Source: Nodosilinea sp. FACHB-131
Lineage (GTDB): Bacteria; Cyanobacteriota; Cyanobacteriia; Phormidesmidales; Phormidesmidaceae
Direction: 5' to 3'
NCBI RefSeq assembly: GCF_014695395.1
Contig: NZ_JACJOF010000043.1
Span: 1 to 53,431, forward strand
DNA: 53,431 nucleotides
Shown: positions 26,265 through 35,151 of the stretch, piece after piece
How positions within the stretch are numbered: position 1 is the stretch's first letter
How the letters are laid out: the number at the start of each line of letters is the position of its first letter
Made by a program: the position numbers and the translations under genes
The notes under the pieces: generated by a model
The model's input: only the letters and a program-made list of their open reading frames with translations
What the model was told of the DNA's origin: nothing
Database searches by the model: none

Positions 26265-26977
26265 AGTTAAAGCCAGAAAAAAGACAAAACGATAAAGCCT
26301 TGAAAGATTTTAGAGACAAGGTAGAACTAATTTCAGCCTTGCCTTAGACGATTAGTTTCTAGACGGACAAGAGTTTTAGCCTTGATCCAAGAAAATATCG
26401 AACGGGTGAAATCAGAAATTATTAATTTATGATTTGATAGACTTTTGATGAACTAATTGCTAGAGGCCAGCATCAGTGGGCTTTTGTGTGCCCTTAACCA
26501 AATAGCCAGTACTAACGGTGAGCCTAGGGAGCATAGGACTGACGGTTGATAAGCTACTCTGATTTGTACAGACTCCAGAAAAAAGCGACATCAAAATTTG
26601 AACCAAGGTAGTGCCTATCGTTCATTTAGGCGTTTCGTCGCCATTTTGGATTTGCTTTCATCGTGGAAATTACGGAAACTTTACCGATAATCAGTTAAGA
26701 ATAAAGTTATTGACTACAATTAAGCGCTTCTATTCTCAGAGATCTAGGCATTGAGGCTAATCTAGATTTGCCTCTAGCCTAGGTTCTTTCTATATAAAGT
26801 TAGGACTAATCTTGATTCAGCAAGCTTCAAGGAAACTTTACTTGCATCGATTGTAAGAATGGCATTTTGCCGAAGCAGGTTTACAACCAATCTGGCTAGC
26901 CAAAAAACATATTGAGAACATGGCTATTAATCCTTACACGTTGCGCTACCAAGATTTCTGATAGTTTTTCTCAGTTG
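26265..26977. promoter_or_regulatory. Divergent AT-rich control region of the DUF6875/NRPS pair
   Basis: About 700 bp without a supported gene. It is noticeably AT-rich and lies between divergent genes, so promoters for both are expected. TTGACT near 26709 followed by an AT-rich spacer is a weak candidate for the rightward one. No clear operator is visible. Confidence 0.4.
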
Positions 26978-29641
26978 ATGTGTGCACCCAAAAATATGCT
27001 GCCAAAAAACAAAGACGTAGCTGTCTGGCCCTCTAGAGAAGTAGCGTCAGAAAGCGATTCAGGACAAAAATTTTGCAGTGATTGGGTTGAGGCGTGGGAC
27101 AGCATCTCTTCAACGACCTTGCTCCATCAACTCTTCGAAATGCGGGCTGAACATAGCCCCGAAAGCATTGCTATCAGAGTTGGGGAACAGTGCCTATCCT
27201 ACCGGCATGTTAACGAGCAAGCGAACCGATTTGCCTATTACCTTCGTCAACAGAGCGTAGTTGCCGACACAGTAGTAGGGCTATTCATTGATCGCTCACC
27301 AGCCATGGTGATTGCTATGCTGGGTATCCTCAAAACCGGAGGTGCCTACCTGCCGCTCGATCCCGATTATCCAAGCGATCGCACAGCTTCAATTTTGGCT
27401 GAATCTGGAGTCTCACTGGTAGTCAGTTGTTCCCACCTGATAAGCAACCTTCCCCAGAAGAATATCAATGTCATTTGCCTGGATCTTGAGCAGGAGAAGA
27501 TCGGACGTCAGAAGCACACAAACCCAAATTTCCCGATCACTGTCAATCACCTAGCCTACGTCATCTACACCTCGGGGTCTACAGGAACTCCAAAGGGGGT
27601 GATGATTCCACACAAGGGCATTTGTAATCAGCTATTTTGGCGGCAGACCGCCTTCCCATTAACACCGTCGGATCGGGTACTGCAAAACATCTCCTTTAGC
27701 TTCGACCCATCGGTATGGCAAATATTTTGGCCGATATCCTGTGGGGCACAGATAGTTTTGCCAAAGCCAGGTGGACAGCGGGATATTGCCTATCTAGTCG
27801 AATTGATCGCAAGAGAGCAAGTTACGATCTTGGCATTGGTGCCCTCAGTGCTGAAGGTCTTTCTAGAGCAAACCAAAGGTGCTCAGGGCACGCCGCTCCG
27901 GCATGTCTTCTGCGGAGGTGAGGCGCTACCTACCACTCTCCAAGAGCTCTTCATAAGCAAATTTGGAGCAACAACGCAATTACACAATGTCTATGGCCCA
28001 ACTGAAGCCTCTATTGACGCTACTTATTGGACCTGCCGACCTGGTCTAGAGACTGCGATCGCTCCAATTGGTCGTCCAATTGCAAATGCCGAGACCTACG
28101 TCTTAGATGAGCACCTGCAGCCGGTGGCAACGGGAGATTCGGGAGAGCTTTACATTGGAGGGCGGGGGTTAGCGCGGGGCTACCTCAAACGACCTGACCT
28201 AACCGCAGAACGCTTTATACCCCACCCTTACTCTTCCGATACTGAAACTCGGCTGTACAAGACAGGTGACTTAGTCCGCTACCAGTCCGACGGAAATCTC
28301 GAGTTCCTAGGACGCTTAGATTCTCAAGTGAAGATACGTGGATTTCGCATCGAACTCCAAGAAGTTGAAGTAGCTTTGACCCAGCATTGCAGCGTTGCTG
28401 AATGTGTTGTCTTGGCCTCTCAATCTGATGTAGAAAACTCCTACCTGGCAGCCTATATCGTAACTACCGGTTCCCATCGCTCTACAGCCCAAGAGCTTAA
28501 CAACTTTTTGAGAGGTAGGTTGCCCGATTATATGGTGCCTGCACATTTCATTTTTGTGGATGAGCTGCCACTAAACGCCAACGGCAAAATTGATAAAAAG
28601 AAGCTACCTGAACCCAATTCGGACCGTCAGGCTTTTGAGAATGACGTTGTTTCGCCTAGAAATGAAACAGAGCTCAGGTTAACCCAGATTTGGGAACAGG
28701 AGCTTCAGCTTGGGCCTATTGGAATAACTGATAGCTTCTTTGAGTTAGGCGGAAACTCTTTACTCGCTGCCAGTATGTTGATTAAGGTCGGAGATATCTT
28801 TGGCCGATCGCCCTCTTTGGGCAAGTTTTTCCAGTTGCCCACCATTGAAGCATTGGCTAAGGCTTTGCAGGAGACATCAGAGGATAACTCTAAGCAGTCC
28901 CTAGTAGCTATCCAACCTTACGGATCAAAATCGCCGCTGTTTTGCGTGCATACTAGAACCGGGAGTGTACTTGATTACTATGCATTGGCTCAGCAGTTAG
29001 ACCGCGAACAGCCAATCTATGGATTACAAGCCCGAGGTTTGAGCAGTAGCGAAGATGTAGATTACCGAGTTGAAGCTATGGCTCGTTTCTATATTCAAGA
29101 GCTACAGAAACTTCAACCTACAGGGCCCTACTTTCTATGTGGTTATTCGTTTGGCGGTTTGGTGGCCTATGAGATGGCCCAACAGCTGGTACAAGGCGGC
29201 CATGAAATAGGATTGCTGACATTAATCGATACCTACTGTTTCACTAAGTCCTGGTTTGACTTCAGTACTCCTACAATGTTTGGTCAATTAAGAGCCAAAC
29301 TAGGCGCTGGGGTGCGAAGAGTTCACCAGAAATGGCTATCCCTGGGTTACTTGCGATCGCACTCTTCCGAAGCAGTTTTAGAAAGAATGATGGCTATTAG
29401 CGAAAGAGCTATCAGAAGTTACAAGCCCCAACCCTATTCAGGGACAGTACTGTTGTTGAGGGCCACCCAACTGCCAGAAAAGGCTAATCTAAGCCCTCAG
29501 TTTTTGGATGAAACTCTAGGGTGGGAAAAAGTAGTAACTGGAGGAGTTAAGGTTTGCTCTGTATCAGGAGATCACTTTAACCTGTTCGATAAACCCAATG
29601 TTTCCGAGCTGGCAAATCATCTCAATCGTTTTCTTCCATGA
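26978..29641 (+). CDS. Stand-alone NRPS module: adenylation, carrier, thioesterase
   Basis: About 887 residues. The adenylation core has YTSGSTGTPKGV, FSFDPSVWQ, VYGPTE, GELYIGGRGLARGY, YKTGDLVRY, GRLDSQVKIRGFRIEL and NGKIDKKKL. A carrier domain follows with LGGNSLLA (Ser594), then a thioesterase with GYSFGG (Ser724). No condensation domain is present, so it probably activates and releases one amino acid or hydroxy acid, or self-condenses it. Reading the ten specificity positions by eye gives roughly D-P-W-A-F-G-V-I-D-K, which I cannot match securely to a substrate. The ATG at 26978 is preferred; a TTG at 26912 would add 22 residues. Phosphopantetheinylation must come from the host. Confidence 0.9.
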   Translation: MCAPKNMLPKNKDVAVWPSREVASESDSGQKFCSDWVEAWDSISSTTLLHQLFEMRAEHSPESIAIRVGEQCLSYRHVNEQANRFAYYLRQQSVVADTVVGLFIDRSPAMVIAMLGILKTGGAYLPLDPDYPSDRTASILAESGVSLVVSCSHLISNLPQKNINVICLDLEQEKIGRQKHTNPNFPITVNHLAYVIYTSGSTGTPKGVMIPHKGICNQLFWRQTAFPLTPSDRVLQNISFSFDPSVWQIFWPISCGAQIVLPKPGGQRDIAYLVELIAREQVTILALVPSVLKVFLEQTKGAQGTPLRHVFCGGEALPTTLQELFISKFGATTQLHNVYGPTEASIDATYWTCRPGLETAIAPIGRPIANAETYVLDEHLQPVATGDSGELYIGGRGLARGYLKRPDLTAERFIPHPYSSDTETRLYKTGDLVRYQSDGNLEFLGRLDSQVKIRGFRIELQEVEVALTQHCSVAECVVLASQSDVENSYLAAYIVTTGSHRSTAQELNNFLRGRLPDYMVPAHFIFVDELPLNANGKIDKKKLPEPNSDRQAFENDVVSPRNETELRLTQIWEQELQLGPIGITDSFFELGGNSLLAASMLIKVGDIFGRSPSLGKFFQLPTIEALAKALQETSEDNSKQSLVAIQPYGSKSPLFCVHTRTGSVLDYYALAQQLDREQPIYGLQARGLSSSEDVDYRVEAMARFYIQELQKLQPTGPYFLCGYSFGGLVAYEMAQQLVQGGHEIGLLTLIDTYCFTKSWFDFSTPTMFGQLRAKLGAGVRRVHQKWLSLGYLRSHSSEAVLERMMAISERAIRSYKPQPYSGTVLLLRATQLPEKANLSPQFLDETLGWEKVVTGGVKVCSVSGDHFNLFDKPNVSELANHLNRFLP

Positions 29642-29789
29642 ACTACGAACTATTCGGAGGTGTTGCTGAATAGTAGTATGAACTTGTGGAATTCTAAATG
29701 AGTCCTTAATAGTCCTCAATGCGTCTAGCCCTTGCTTCATACCCGAACCAGTAACGCCAGCTATTCGGGAACGTACGTGACCGGTCAAG

Positions 29790-29823
29790 ACGATGACCCT
29801 ACAAAGCTTGCTCTGTAGGGTTT
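29790..29823 (+). terminator. Possible terminator of the NRPS gene
   Basis: ACCCTACAAAG and CTCTGTAGGGT form a near-perfect stem with a short loop and are followed by TTCT. The distance from the stop codon (about 150 bp) is long, so the assignment is tentative. Confidence 0.45.
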
Positions 29824-30062
29824 CTGAGCCTGATTAAAAAAGGTTACTGGCGAACAGTGTTGTTCTCGTTGGACTACGCACTATCTTCTCTGCTGGTTTC
29901 CAGCCACTATGTTCATCTCCTGGTTTATCTAGCCGTAGCCGGTTCTGGTAAAGCTCAAGGGCTCGGTATGCTCCCGTTGATGCTCGGCTTTGTCTTTCTA
30001 GGGCACTGCTAGCTATCCTCACAACTAGGCATAGCTTCGCCTAAATTTGGTTAAACTCCGCA

Positions 30063-30238
30063 TAGTTGCCTGCGCGCAACTGCCGTTCTGGCTTATCCCA
30101 CCTCTATACCTATACCTACAGGAGGCCCTGCGTAGCTGAGTGGTGATTGTCCAGCACCGTGTTGGACAGATTTTGGAACGTTTTACGAAAGAGCTGCCAA
30201 GAGAGATTGTGATGTTGCTCTGTGGCATAGGGCAGCTA
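30063..30238 (+). repeat. TAGTTGCC element with internal expansion (copy B)
   Basis: Left end TAGTTGCCTGCGCGCAA and right part ACGAAAGAGCTGCCAAGAGAG...GGCAGCTA match the family, but about 70 bp of unrelated sequence lie between them (30105-30180). It is a diverged or internally inserted copy. Confidence 0.6.
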
Positions 30239-30315
30239 TTCGAGCTGTCATTACTACAGCTATGCAAAGGCTGGACTAATCAACCTCCCTTAGTGTTAGC
30301 CAAGATGGACTGGTA

Positions 30316-30861
30316 TTACGCCTTGATAGACGACTGTATAGCGTAATCGGCAAAGGTCACCTCAAACCCATCTCCGTCGGGGGAAGCGGCCATGATGCCT
30401 ACCTGGAGGGTAGGCGCGTCGCGAAAGTAGGTCAACCGAAAGGGCCTGAAGTCACCGTTTTCATCCCTGTAAAGTAGCTCAATCGCCTCGCCCCGCCGTT
30501 CTAGCCGCAGCCGCAGCGTTTCAGGGGCCTTGGTTAGCGCCACCATCGACCAGTCAGAGTAGTCATGGGTGACGACGGCGCTCAGGTTTTGCACTCCGTC
30601 CACGTACTCAATACCCGCTTTCAGCCAGTGGTTGTTGTCAATGTGCACCATCAGCCCCGCTTGGTCGTAGAGGTCGCGATACTGTCCCACAATCGTGACC
30701 TCGGCTACGAAGTCTCCGGTGATAGTTTCGTAGAAAAAGTGACCGCTGTGGCGAATAAAGCCATAGTGGGTAACCCGCCAAAAGTCAGTGTTGGGGGCGG
30801 TAGTGAGGGTAATTTGCTGGTCGGTTTGTGCCCACTGGGGCGGTTCATTGAGCCATTGCAT
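30316..30861 (-). CDS. DUF1349-domain protein
   Basis: This 181-residue beta-rich protein is of the DUF1349 type (concanavalin-like jelly roll, sometimes called regulation-of-enolase 1). The family signature is DLYDQAGLMVHIDNNHWLKAGIEYVDG, with the GDFVAEV strand before it and VGIMAASPDGDGFEVTF near the end. It is probably a carbohydrate-related or small-molecule binding protein; no catalytic residues are known. It is 57 bp downstream of the marR gene in the same direction, so it is likely controlled by that regulator. Confidence 0.88.
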   Translation of the reverse strand: MQWLNEPPQWAQTDQQITLTTAPNTDFWRVTHYGFIRHSGHFFYETITGDFVAEVTIVGQYRDLYDQAGLMVHIDNNHWLKAGIEYVDGVQNLSAVVTHDYSDWSMVALTKAPETLRLRLERRGEAIELLYRDENGDFRPFRLTYFRDAPTLQVGIMAASPDGDGFEVTFADYAIQSSIKA

Positions 30862-30917
30862 GGGGTTTTCTCACAGCGTTCAAACGACAAAAAGAGAGAC
30901 GGGGTTATGCAGCGAGC

Positions 30918-31418
30918 CTAGACCGTCTCTTCTAGAGACAGCAGGAACTGCCTGAGGAGCGGCACGAGTAGGTCTAGCTCGTTGGGAGTAGCAAATTGTG
31001 CCAGCAGTTCGTGTTCTTTGGCAAACAAGACTGGCATCACCGCATTGGCCAGCTCAATACCTTTAGAAGTGAGCTGCACAATCACGCTGCGGCGATCGCC
31101 CGCATCCCTGAGGCGCTCTACAAGGCCGTCCTGCTCTAGGCGGTCGATGCGGTTGGTCATTGCCCCAGACGATAGCATCAGCAGGCTATACAAATCCGTG
31201 GGCTTGAGCTGATAGGGCGGCCCCTGGCGGCGTAGGGTAGCCAGCAGATCAAAGGACCAAACGCTCAGCCCAAACTCGGCCAGCAGGGCTTCGCGATGTT
31301 TTTCGAGTAGACGGGCAATGCGCAGCACCCGGCCAATCACGCTTAGAGGTGAGACATCTACCTGGGGTAGCTCGTGCTGCCACTGCTCAAGAATGTGGTC
31401 GATTCTGTCTAAGTTCAT
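30918..31418 (-). CDS. MarR-family transcriptional regulator
   Basis: About 166 residues from the ATG at 31418 (an upstream start at 31454 would be inside the operator region and is less likely). The winged helix is visible: LKPTDLYSLLMLSSGAMTNRIDRLEQDGLVERLRDAGDRRSVIVQLTSKG, with the DRR wing. It is divergent from the epimerase gene, with two operator-like sites between them. It probably represses itself, the DUF1349 gene and the epimerase/transporter genes. Confidence 0.92.
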   Translation of the reverse strand: MNLDRIDHILEQWQHELPQVDVSPLSVIGRVLRIARLLEKHREALLAEFGLSVWSFDLLATLRRQGPPYQLKPTDLYSLLMLSSGAMTNRIDRLEQDGLVERLRDAGDRRSVIVQLTSKGIELANAVMPVLFAKEHELLAQFATPNELDLLVPLLRQFLLSLEETV

Positions 31419-31427
31419 GGAGTGATT

Positions 31428-31447
31428 ATATCTTGATGTCGAGACTC
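31428..31447. promoter_or_regulatory. MarR operator, site 1 (imperfect)
   Basis: ATATCTTGATGTCGAGACTC closely resembles the palindrome at 31470-31489 (ATCTTGATNTCGAGA core shared). It lies 10 bp upstream of the marR start codon. Confidence 0.65.
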
Positions 31448-31469
31448 TTGACATTCATCTTTATGCTCA

Positions 31470-31489
31470 CTATCTTGATATCGAGATAG
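31470..31489. promoter_or_regulatory. MarR operator, site 2
   Basis: CTATCTTGATATCGAGATAG is a near-perfect 20-bp palindrome (only one symmetric pair mismatched) of the TATCTTGATATCAAGATA class bound by many MarR proteins. It lies about 34 bp before the epimerase start, where it could block that promoter. Confidence 0.85.
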
Positions 31490-31522
31490 TTTTTAAGCAA
31501 GCAAATGCCCGAAGGATTAGCC

Positions 31523-32425
31523 ATGAACGTATTACTCACCAGCGCCACCGGCTACATTGGCAGTGCCGTTGCCCGTGCCTTGCAGGCCAAGGGGCACCGA
31601 GTTGTTGCTCTGGCTCGGTCGGCAGCAACCGTCCAGCGGCTTGAGTCATCAGGAATTCGACCCCATTGGGGCGACTTGACCGATAGGGAAAGCCTGCGGC
31701 AGGCGGCAACCCAGGTGGATGCCGTCATTCACACCGCTGCCACTAATGATGCCGCCATGGCCAAGGTTGATCGGCAGGCCGTCGAAACCCTGCTAGCAGC
31801 TCTGGCCGGTACCCAAAAGCCTTTCATTTACACCAGCGGCATCTGGGTGATGGGCAATACCGGGGCAACCGTTGCCGATGAAACGTTTCCCCTCAATCCG
31901 CCCCCGCTGGTAGCCTGGCGACCTGGGGTAGAAGACCTCGTGCTAGCTGCGGCGGAACAGGGAGTGCGATCGCTGGTGATCCGTCCGGCCCTGGTCTATG
32001 GCTATAGCGGCGGGCTGCTGGCCATGCTCACCCAGGCTGGACAAAGTCAGGGTGCCGTGCCCGTGATCGGTGCTGGGCATCATGCCTGGTCGTTCGTGCA
32101 TGTGGATGACCTGGCAATGCTGTATGTTGCCGCGATGGAGCAGGCTCCAGCGGGTACGGTACTGATTGGGGCCAGCGGGGAGTCGGTGGCAATGGGCCAA
32201 GTGGCCTTAGCGGCTGCTGAGGCCGTTGGCATTGGGGAGCGAGTGCAAAGGCTTTCACTAGACGAGGCCCGCCAAACCTGGGGCGACCTGGCGGATGCTC
32301 TAGCGCTCGATCAGCGGGTATCAGGCGATCGCGCTAGGCATTTGCTTAATTGGGTGCCAGTGGCCCCTTCGGTACTGACTGAATTGACCCAGGGATCCTA
32401 TCGATTAGGGGCGATCGCGGCTTAG
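31523..32425 (+). CDS. NAD(P)-dependent epimerase/dehydratase-like SDR
   Basis: An extended short-chain dehydrogenase of 300 residues. The Rossmann glycine motif is SATGYIGSAVARAL at the N-terminus, followed by ARS (NADP-type Arg) and DAVIHTAATND. The usual YxxxK is not obvious; the position after YTSGIW is W rather than the catalytic Tyr, so the protein may be a regulator or reductase of the NmrA/atypical kind. The ATG at 31523 is chosen because GAAGGA precedes it by 6 nt; the ATG at 31505 is less likely. Confidence 0.85.
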   Translation: MNVLLTSATGYIGSAVARALQAKGHRVVALARSAATVQRLESSGIRPHWGDLTDRESLRQAATQVDAVIHTAATNDAAMAKVDRQAVETLLAALAGTQKPFIYTSGIWVMGNTGATVADETFPLNPPPLVAWRPGVEDLVLAAAEQGVRSLVIRPALVYGYSGGLLAMLTQAGQSQGAVPVIGAGHHAWSFVHVDDLAMLYVAAMEQAPAGTVLIGASGESVAMGQVALAAAEAVGIGERVQRLSLDEARQTWGDLADALALDQRVSGDRARHLLNWVPVAPSVLTELTQGSYRLGAIAA

Positions 32426-32498
32426 GTCTGAAACCGACGCTAGACACAATTCTTTTAAGGCTTGACCCAAACTGAAGTTTTTTCGAGGCAATTTCTCA

Positions 32499-32993
32499 AT
32501 GGTTTCCCTGCGCTTGTCTGATTTGCAAAAGGTAGCTTCTCGCTGCCAAACTTGTCTGTTTTTGGGGCTAGCCCTGGGGAGTGGGGCGCTGTTGCCCATT
32601 CAAGCCAGCTTGAATGCCCAACTAGCGCGATCGCTCGACTCGATACCCCTGGCAGCAGATATCTCCTACCTGACGGGCACCGTTGTGCTCATGGCCCTGC
32701 TGTTGAGCGGTCGGTTCGATCCGCCGAATTGGTCAGCCTTAGGCCAGGCTCCCCGCTGGAGCTGGATAGGGGGCGTATTGGGAGCTTGGTACATCACCTC
32801 TAGCACCTACTTTGTTTCGGTGCTGGGGACGACGCTCACCTTGGGTTTAGTGGTGGGCGGGCAGGCGATCGTGGGCGTCATCACCGACCATTATGGCTGG
32901 TTAAACTTGCCCCGGCATCGGCTCACGCCCCATCGTCGCTTTGCCCTAGGGCTAATGGCCGCTTCGCTCTTTTTGCTTACTCAACCGAGGTAA
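32499..32993 (+). CDS. DMT-family transporter half (YdcZ/DUF606 type), first of a pair
   Basis: This 164-residue membrane protein has about five hydrophobic segments, among them LFLGLALGSGALLPIQASLNAQLARSL and YLTGTVVLMALLL, the YdcZ-type signature. It is followed 6 bp later by a second, related half. YdcZ-like proteins usually work as paired small subunits. Their substrate is unknown. It follows the epimerase gene in the same direction and could share MarR control. Confidence 0.85.
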   Translation: MVSLRLSDLQKVASRCQTCLFLGLALGSGALLPIQASLNAQLARSLDSIPLAADISYLTGTVVLMALLLSGRFDPPNWSALGQAPRWSWIGGVLGAWYITSSTYFVSVLGTTLTLGLVVGGQAIVGVITDHYGWLNLPRHRLTPHRRFALGLMAASLFLLTQPR

Positions 32994-32999
32994 CGATCG

Positions 33000-33494
33000 A
33001 TGGATATGCTAATTGCTCTGTTGGGTGCGGGGTCGGGAGGTGGATTTTTGTCAGTGGGCGCGGCGGCCAATGCCCGACTGCGGCAAACCCTGCATTCTCC
33101 TATTGCCGCAGCGGCCATCAATTTTATGGTGGGATCGAGTACGCTAACGCTGCTGCTGGTGCTGGGGGTGTTTGGCCCGCAACAGTTAGATCGACTGGGG
33201 CAGGTGCCGTGGTGGGCCTTTAGTGGGGGCGGTCTGGGAGCTATCTATGTGACAGTGAATACGCTGGTGGTGTCGCAATTGGGGCTGACGACCACTACCC
33301 TGGCGGTGGTGTGCAGCCAAATGGTGCTGTCGCTGGTGATTGATCAGTGGGGGTGGTTTGGCCTGGCATCCCATCCTATCAGCGCGGCCCGCGTGGTGGC
33401 GATTGGGTTGCTGTTGGGAGCGATCGCCCTGACCCAGCTCGACCGTAATCGCCCTGCCCCCGATGCCCGTTCATGTTCGTTGTGCGATCGCTAG
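33000..33494 (+). CDS. DMT-family transporter half (YdcZ/DUF606 type), second of a pair
   Basis: This 164-residue protein is homologous to the preceding gene: GGFLSVGAAANARLRQTLHSPIAAAAINFMVGSSTL, then GGLGAIYVTVNTLVVSQLGLTTTTLAVVCSQM. It begins 6 bp after the stop of the first half. The two probably form an antiparallel heterodimer. Confidence 0.85.
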   Translation: MDMLIALLGAGSGGGFLSVGAAANARLRQTLHSPIAAAAINFMVGSSTLTLLLVLGVFGPQQLDRLGQVPWWAFSGGGLGAIYVTVNTLVVSQLGLTTTTLAVVCSQMVLSLVIDQWGWFGLASHPISAARVVAIGLLLGAIALTQLDRNRPAPDARSCSLCDR

Positions 33495-33732
33495 TCGGAA
33501 GTGTTATCTCTGCGCCTTCGCATGGGTTGGTGCTGACGCGGTCGACCTTTCACCGGATGAATACCTCTCGGTATCAGAGTGCAGAAAACGACGCTGAGAG
33601 TTTTGGGAGCACTTGTGGAGCTAGGCTGATGAGGGCGATCGCCGATAGAGCCTCCTCCTAGCCCTACCAGCTCACCGAGCTCGCGTGGTGAAATTGAGTA
33701 AGTTTTGCAAGCTTAGGTCGCAGATAGCAGAG

Positions 33733-33768
33733 TAGTTGCCTGCGCGCGCAGCCAGCCTTACTCACCCC
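33733..33768 (+). repeat. TAGTTGCC element, left-end fragment
   Basis: TAGTTGCCTGCGCGCGCA followed by a diverged CCAGCCTTACTCACCCC. Only the left end remains; the right half is absent. Confidence 0.65.
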
Positions 33769-33778
33769 TTTGCTTCCG

Positions 33779-33847
33779 ACCGAGGACACAGCAAAAAATG
33801 CCCCCAGCGATCGCCAGGGGCAGATGTGAAATTCCATTTACGCTAAA
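33779..33847 (+). repeat. HIP-type hairpin repeat, copy 2
   Basis: TGCCCCCAGCGATCGCCAGG forms most of a long palindrome centred on GCGATCGC. It is followed by GGGCAGATGTGAAATTCC, shared with 45322-45371 and, inverted, with 1924-1977. Position at a gene end suggests a terminator-like or mobile repeat. Confidence 0.65.
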
Positions 33848-33937
33848 TACCTTACCCTCGCTACTACCTCCACCGACGAGGGCATCATAAGCAAGTAACG
33901 GGCAGAAGTCCTGAATCGTAGATGCACCCTGAGAACT

Positions 33938-33975
33938 AACCCCCACCGGCACTGTTGGCCCGTGGGGTTTTTTAT
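33938..33975 (+). terminator. Terminator-type hairpin (repeat family C, copy 1)
   Basis: AACCCCCAC and CGTGGGGTTTTTT flank a short GGC/GCC inner stem, followed by a T-run. An almost identical hairpin is at 43170-43210. It lies about 450 bp past the DMT pair. Confidence 0.6.
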
Positions 33976-34154
33976 TTGGCCTCTGCGCGATCGCCTCAAG
34001 TAAGGGCATTCGGAATCAGGTGGAATGATTTCCTCAATAACGAATTGTGCCGTTTCGTTTACAAGTGGTGGCAGCATTTGAAAGCCATCTGCAAAGAAAA
34101 CAATCTTAAGTTCTTGATAAACTGATTCAGGCAGTTGGTTAAAGAGCATCTTTA

Positions 34155-34736
34155 ATGAAGAGTATTTGCATTTACTGTGGCTCTAACTTCGGTGAACGAG
34201 GCAGCTATCTTGAGGCTGCACAAGGTCTAGGTGCAGAAATGGCACAGCGCGGAATTACCCTTGTCTACGGTGGGGGTAATGTGGGTTTGATGGGAGCAGT
34301 TGCTGATTCTGTTCTTGCTGCTAGCGGAAAAGTGATTGGAGTAATACCCCAAGCCCTAGTAGACAAGGAAGTTGCTCACACTGGATTGAGCGATCTTCGA
34401 ATTGTTGATTCAATGCACGAGCGTAAATCGCTGATGGCGGATCTTGCTGATGGATTTATTGCACTACCAGGTGGCTTAGGAACACTAGAAGAGTTTTGCG
34501 AAGTAGCCACTTGGACTCAGCTTGGACTCCATAAAAAAGCTTGTGGGCTGTTGAATATTGATGGATTTTACGACGGACTGCTGTCTTTTCTCAACCACGC
34601 GACGCAAGAGAAATTTATTCGTCCTGAACACAGAAATATTGTTTTAGCAGAGGAAGATCCGGCGAAATTGATTGAAAAGCTAAGTCAATTTGAAGTTCCC
34701 GTAGTGCATAAATGGATTGACCGAGACCAACAGTAG
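34155..34736 (+). CDS. LOG-family phosphoribohydrolase
   Basis: This 193-residue protein has the TIGR00730/LOG pattern: ICIYCGSN at the start, LVYGGGNVGLMG, and the catalytic PGGLGTLEEF with its Glu near residue 118. LOG enzymes release the base from cytokinin-type or purine nucleoside 5'-monophosphates. It stands alone. Base composition is lower in G+C than the replication genes, suggesting a separate origin. Confidence 0.93.
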   Translation: MKSICIYCGSNFGERGSYLEAAQGLGAEMAQRGITLVYGGGNVGLMGAVADSVLAASGKVIGVIPQALVDKEVAHTGLSDLRIVDSMHERKSLMADLADGFIALPGGLGTLEEFCEVATWTQLGLHKKACGLLNIDGFYDGLLSFLNHATQEKFIRPEHRNIVLAEEDPAKLIEKLSQFEVPVVHKWIDRDQQ

Positions 34737-34810
34737 CGAAGTCATTGCTAGCAGGCCAAAAAATGCTCTAGATACTGACGAAAAAGTGATATTGACTCAA
34801 GAAAGTGGAC

Positions 34811-34895
34811 AGTTATAGCTATGGCCATTGCACTTCACACGATACGACTCACTCGTTTAGCCTACGTCCTAATTACCTTGGCTATAGCTATAACT
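34811..34895. repeat. 85-bp inverted-repeat element (MITE-like)
   Basis: AGTTATAGCTATGGCCA (34811-34827) and TGGCTATAGCTATAACT (34879-34895) are 17-bp inverted arms with one mismatch around a 51-bp spacer. It may be a non-autonomous transposon remnant. I see no flanking duplication with certainty. Confidence 0.55.
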
Positions 34896-35151
34896 CCCCA
34901 TGCCGACGGCTTACGAGCCGCTATCGAAGTCGTGCTCAAGCAAGCCGTGTCTTAACCTACGTGACCACAGCTATAAAGTGAGCCGCAGAAGTAGGAGTAG
35001 GGCCATTGTTCCTAGTCCTACAGTGGTTGAGATTAGGTCTTCGAACTCACTGATATGACGGCGATATTGGCTTAATTTTTTCGCTATATAAAAGAGCTAA
35101 CTTTACTGTGCAAGTAGGAATTCGTTTGTACTCGCCATAGTGAGAGTGGAG

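Larger units (their letters stand above)
29642..30315. other. Intergenic region with an expanded TAGTTGCC element
   Basis: About 670 bp between convergent genes. Apart from the repeat at 30063-30238 I see no gene. A GC-balanced stretch at 29790-29825 (ACCCTACAAAG...CTCTGTAGGGT) is a terminator-like hairpin that may serve the NRPS gene. Confidence 0.45.
33495..34154. other. Repeat-rich gap between the DMT pair and the LOG gene
   Basis: About 660 bp with a TAGTTGCC fragment (33733-33768), a HIP-hairpin repeat (33779-33847) and a terminator-type stem (33938-33975). Reading frames on the minus strand in 33758-34149 run through these repeats and are not supported. Confidence 0.55.

Noticed and set aside
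33758..34149. Minus-strand frames of 83 and 103 codons
   Set aside because: They run through the hairpin repeats; the shared GISHLPLAIAGGI segment recurs at 45218-45403 only because the repeat does.
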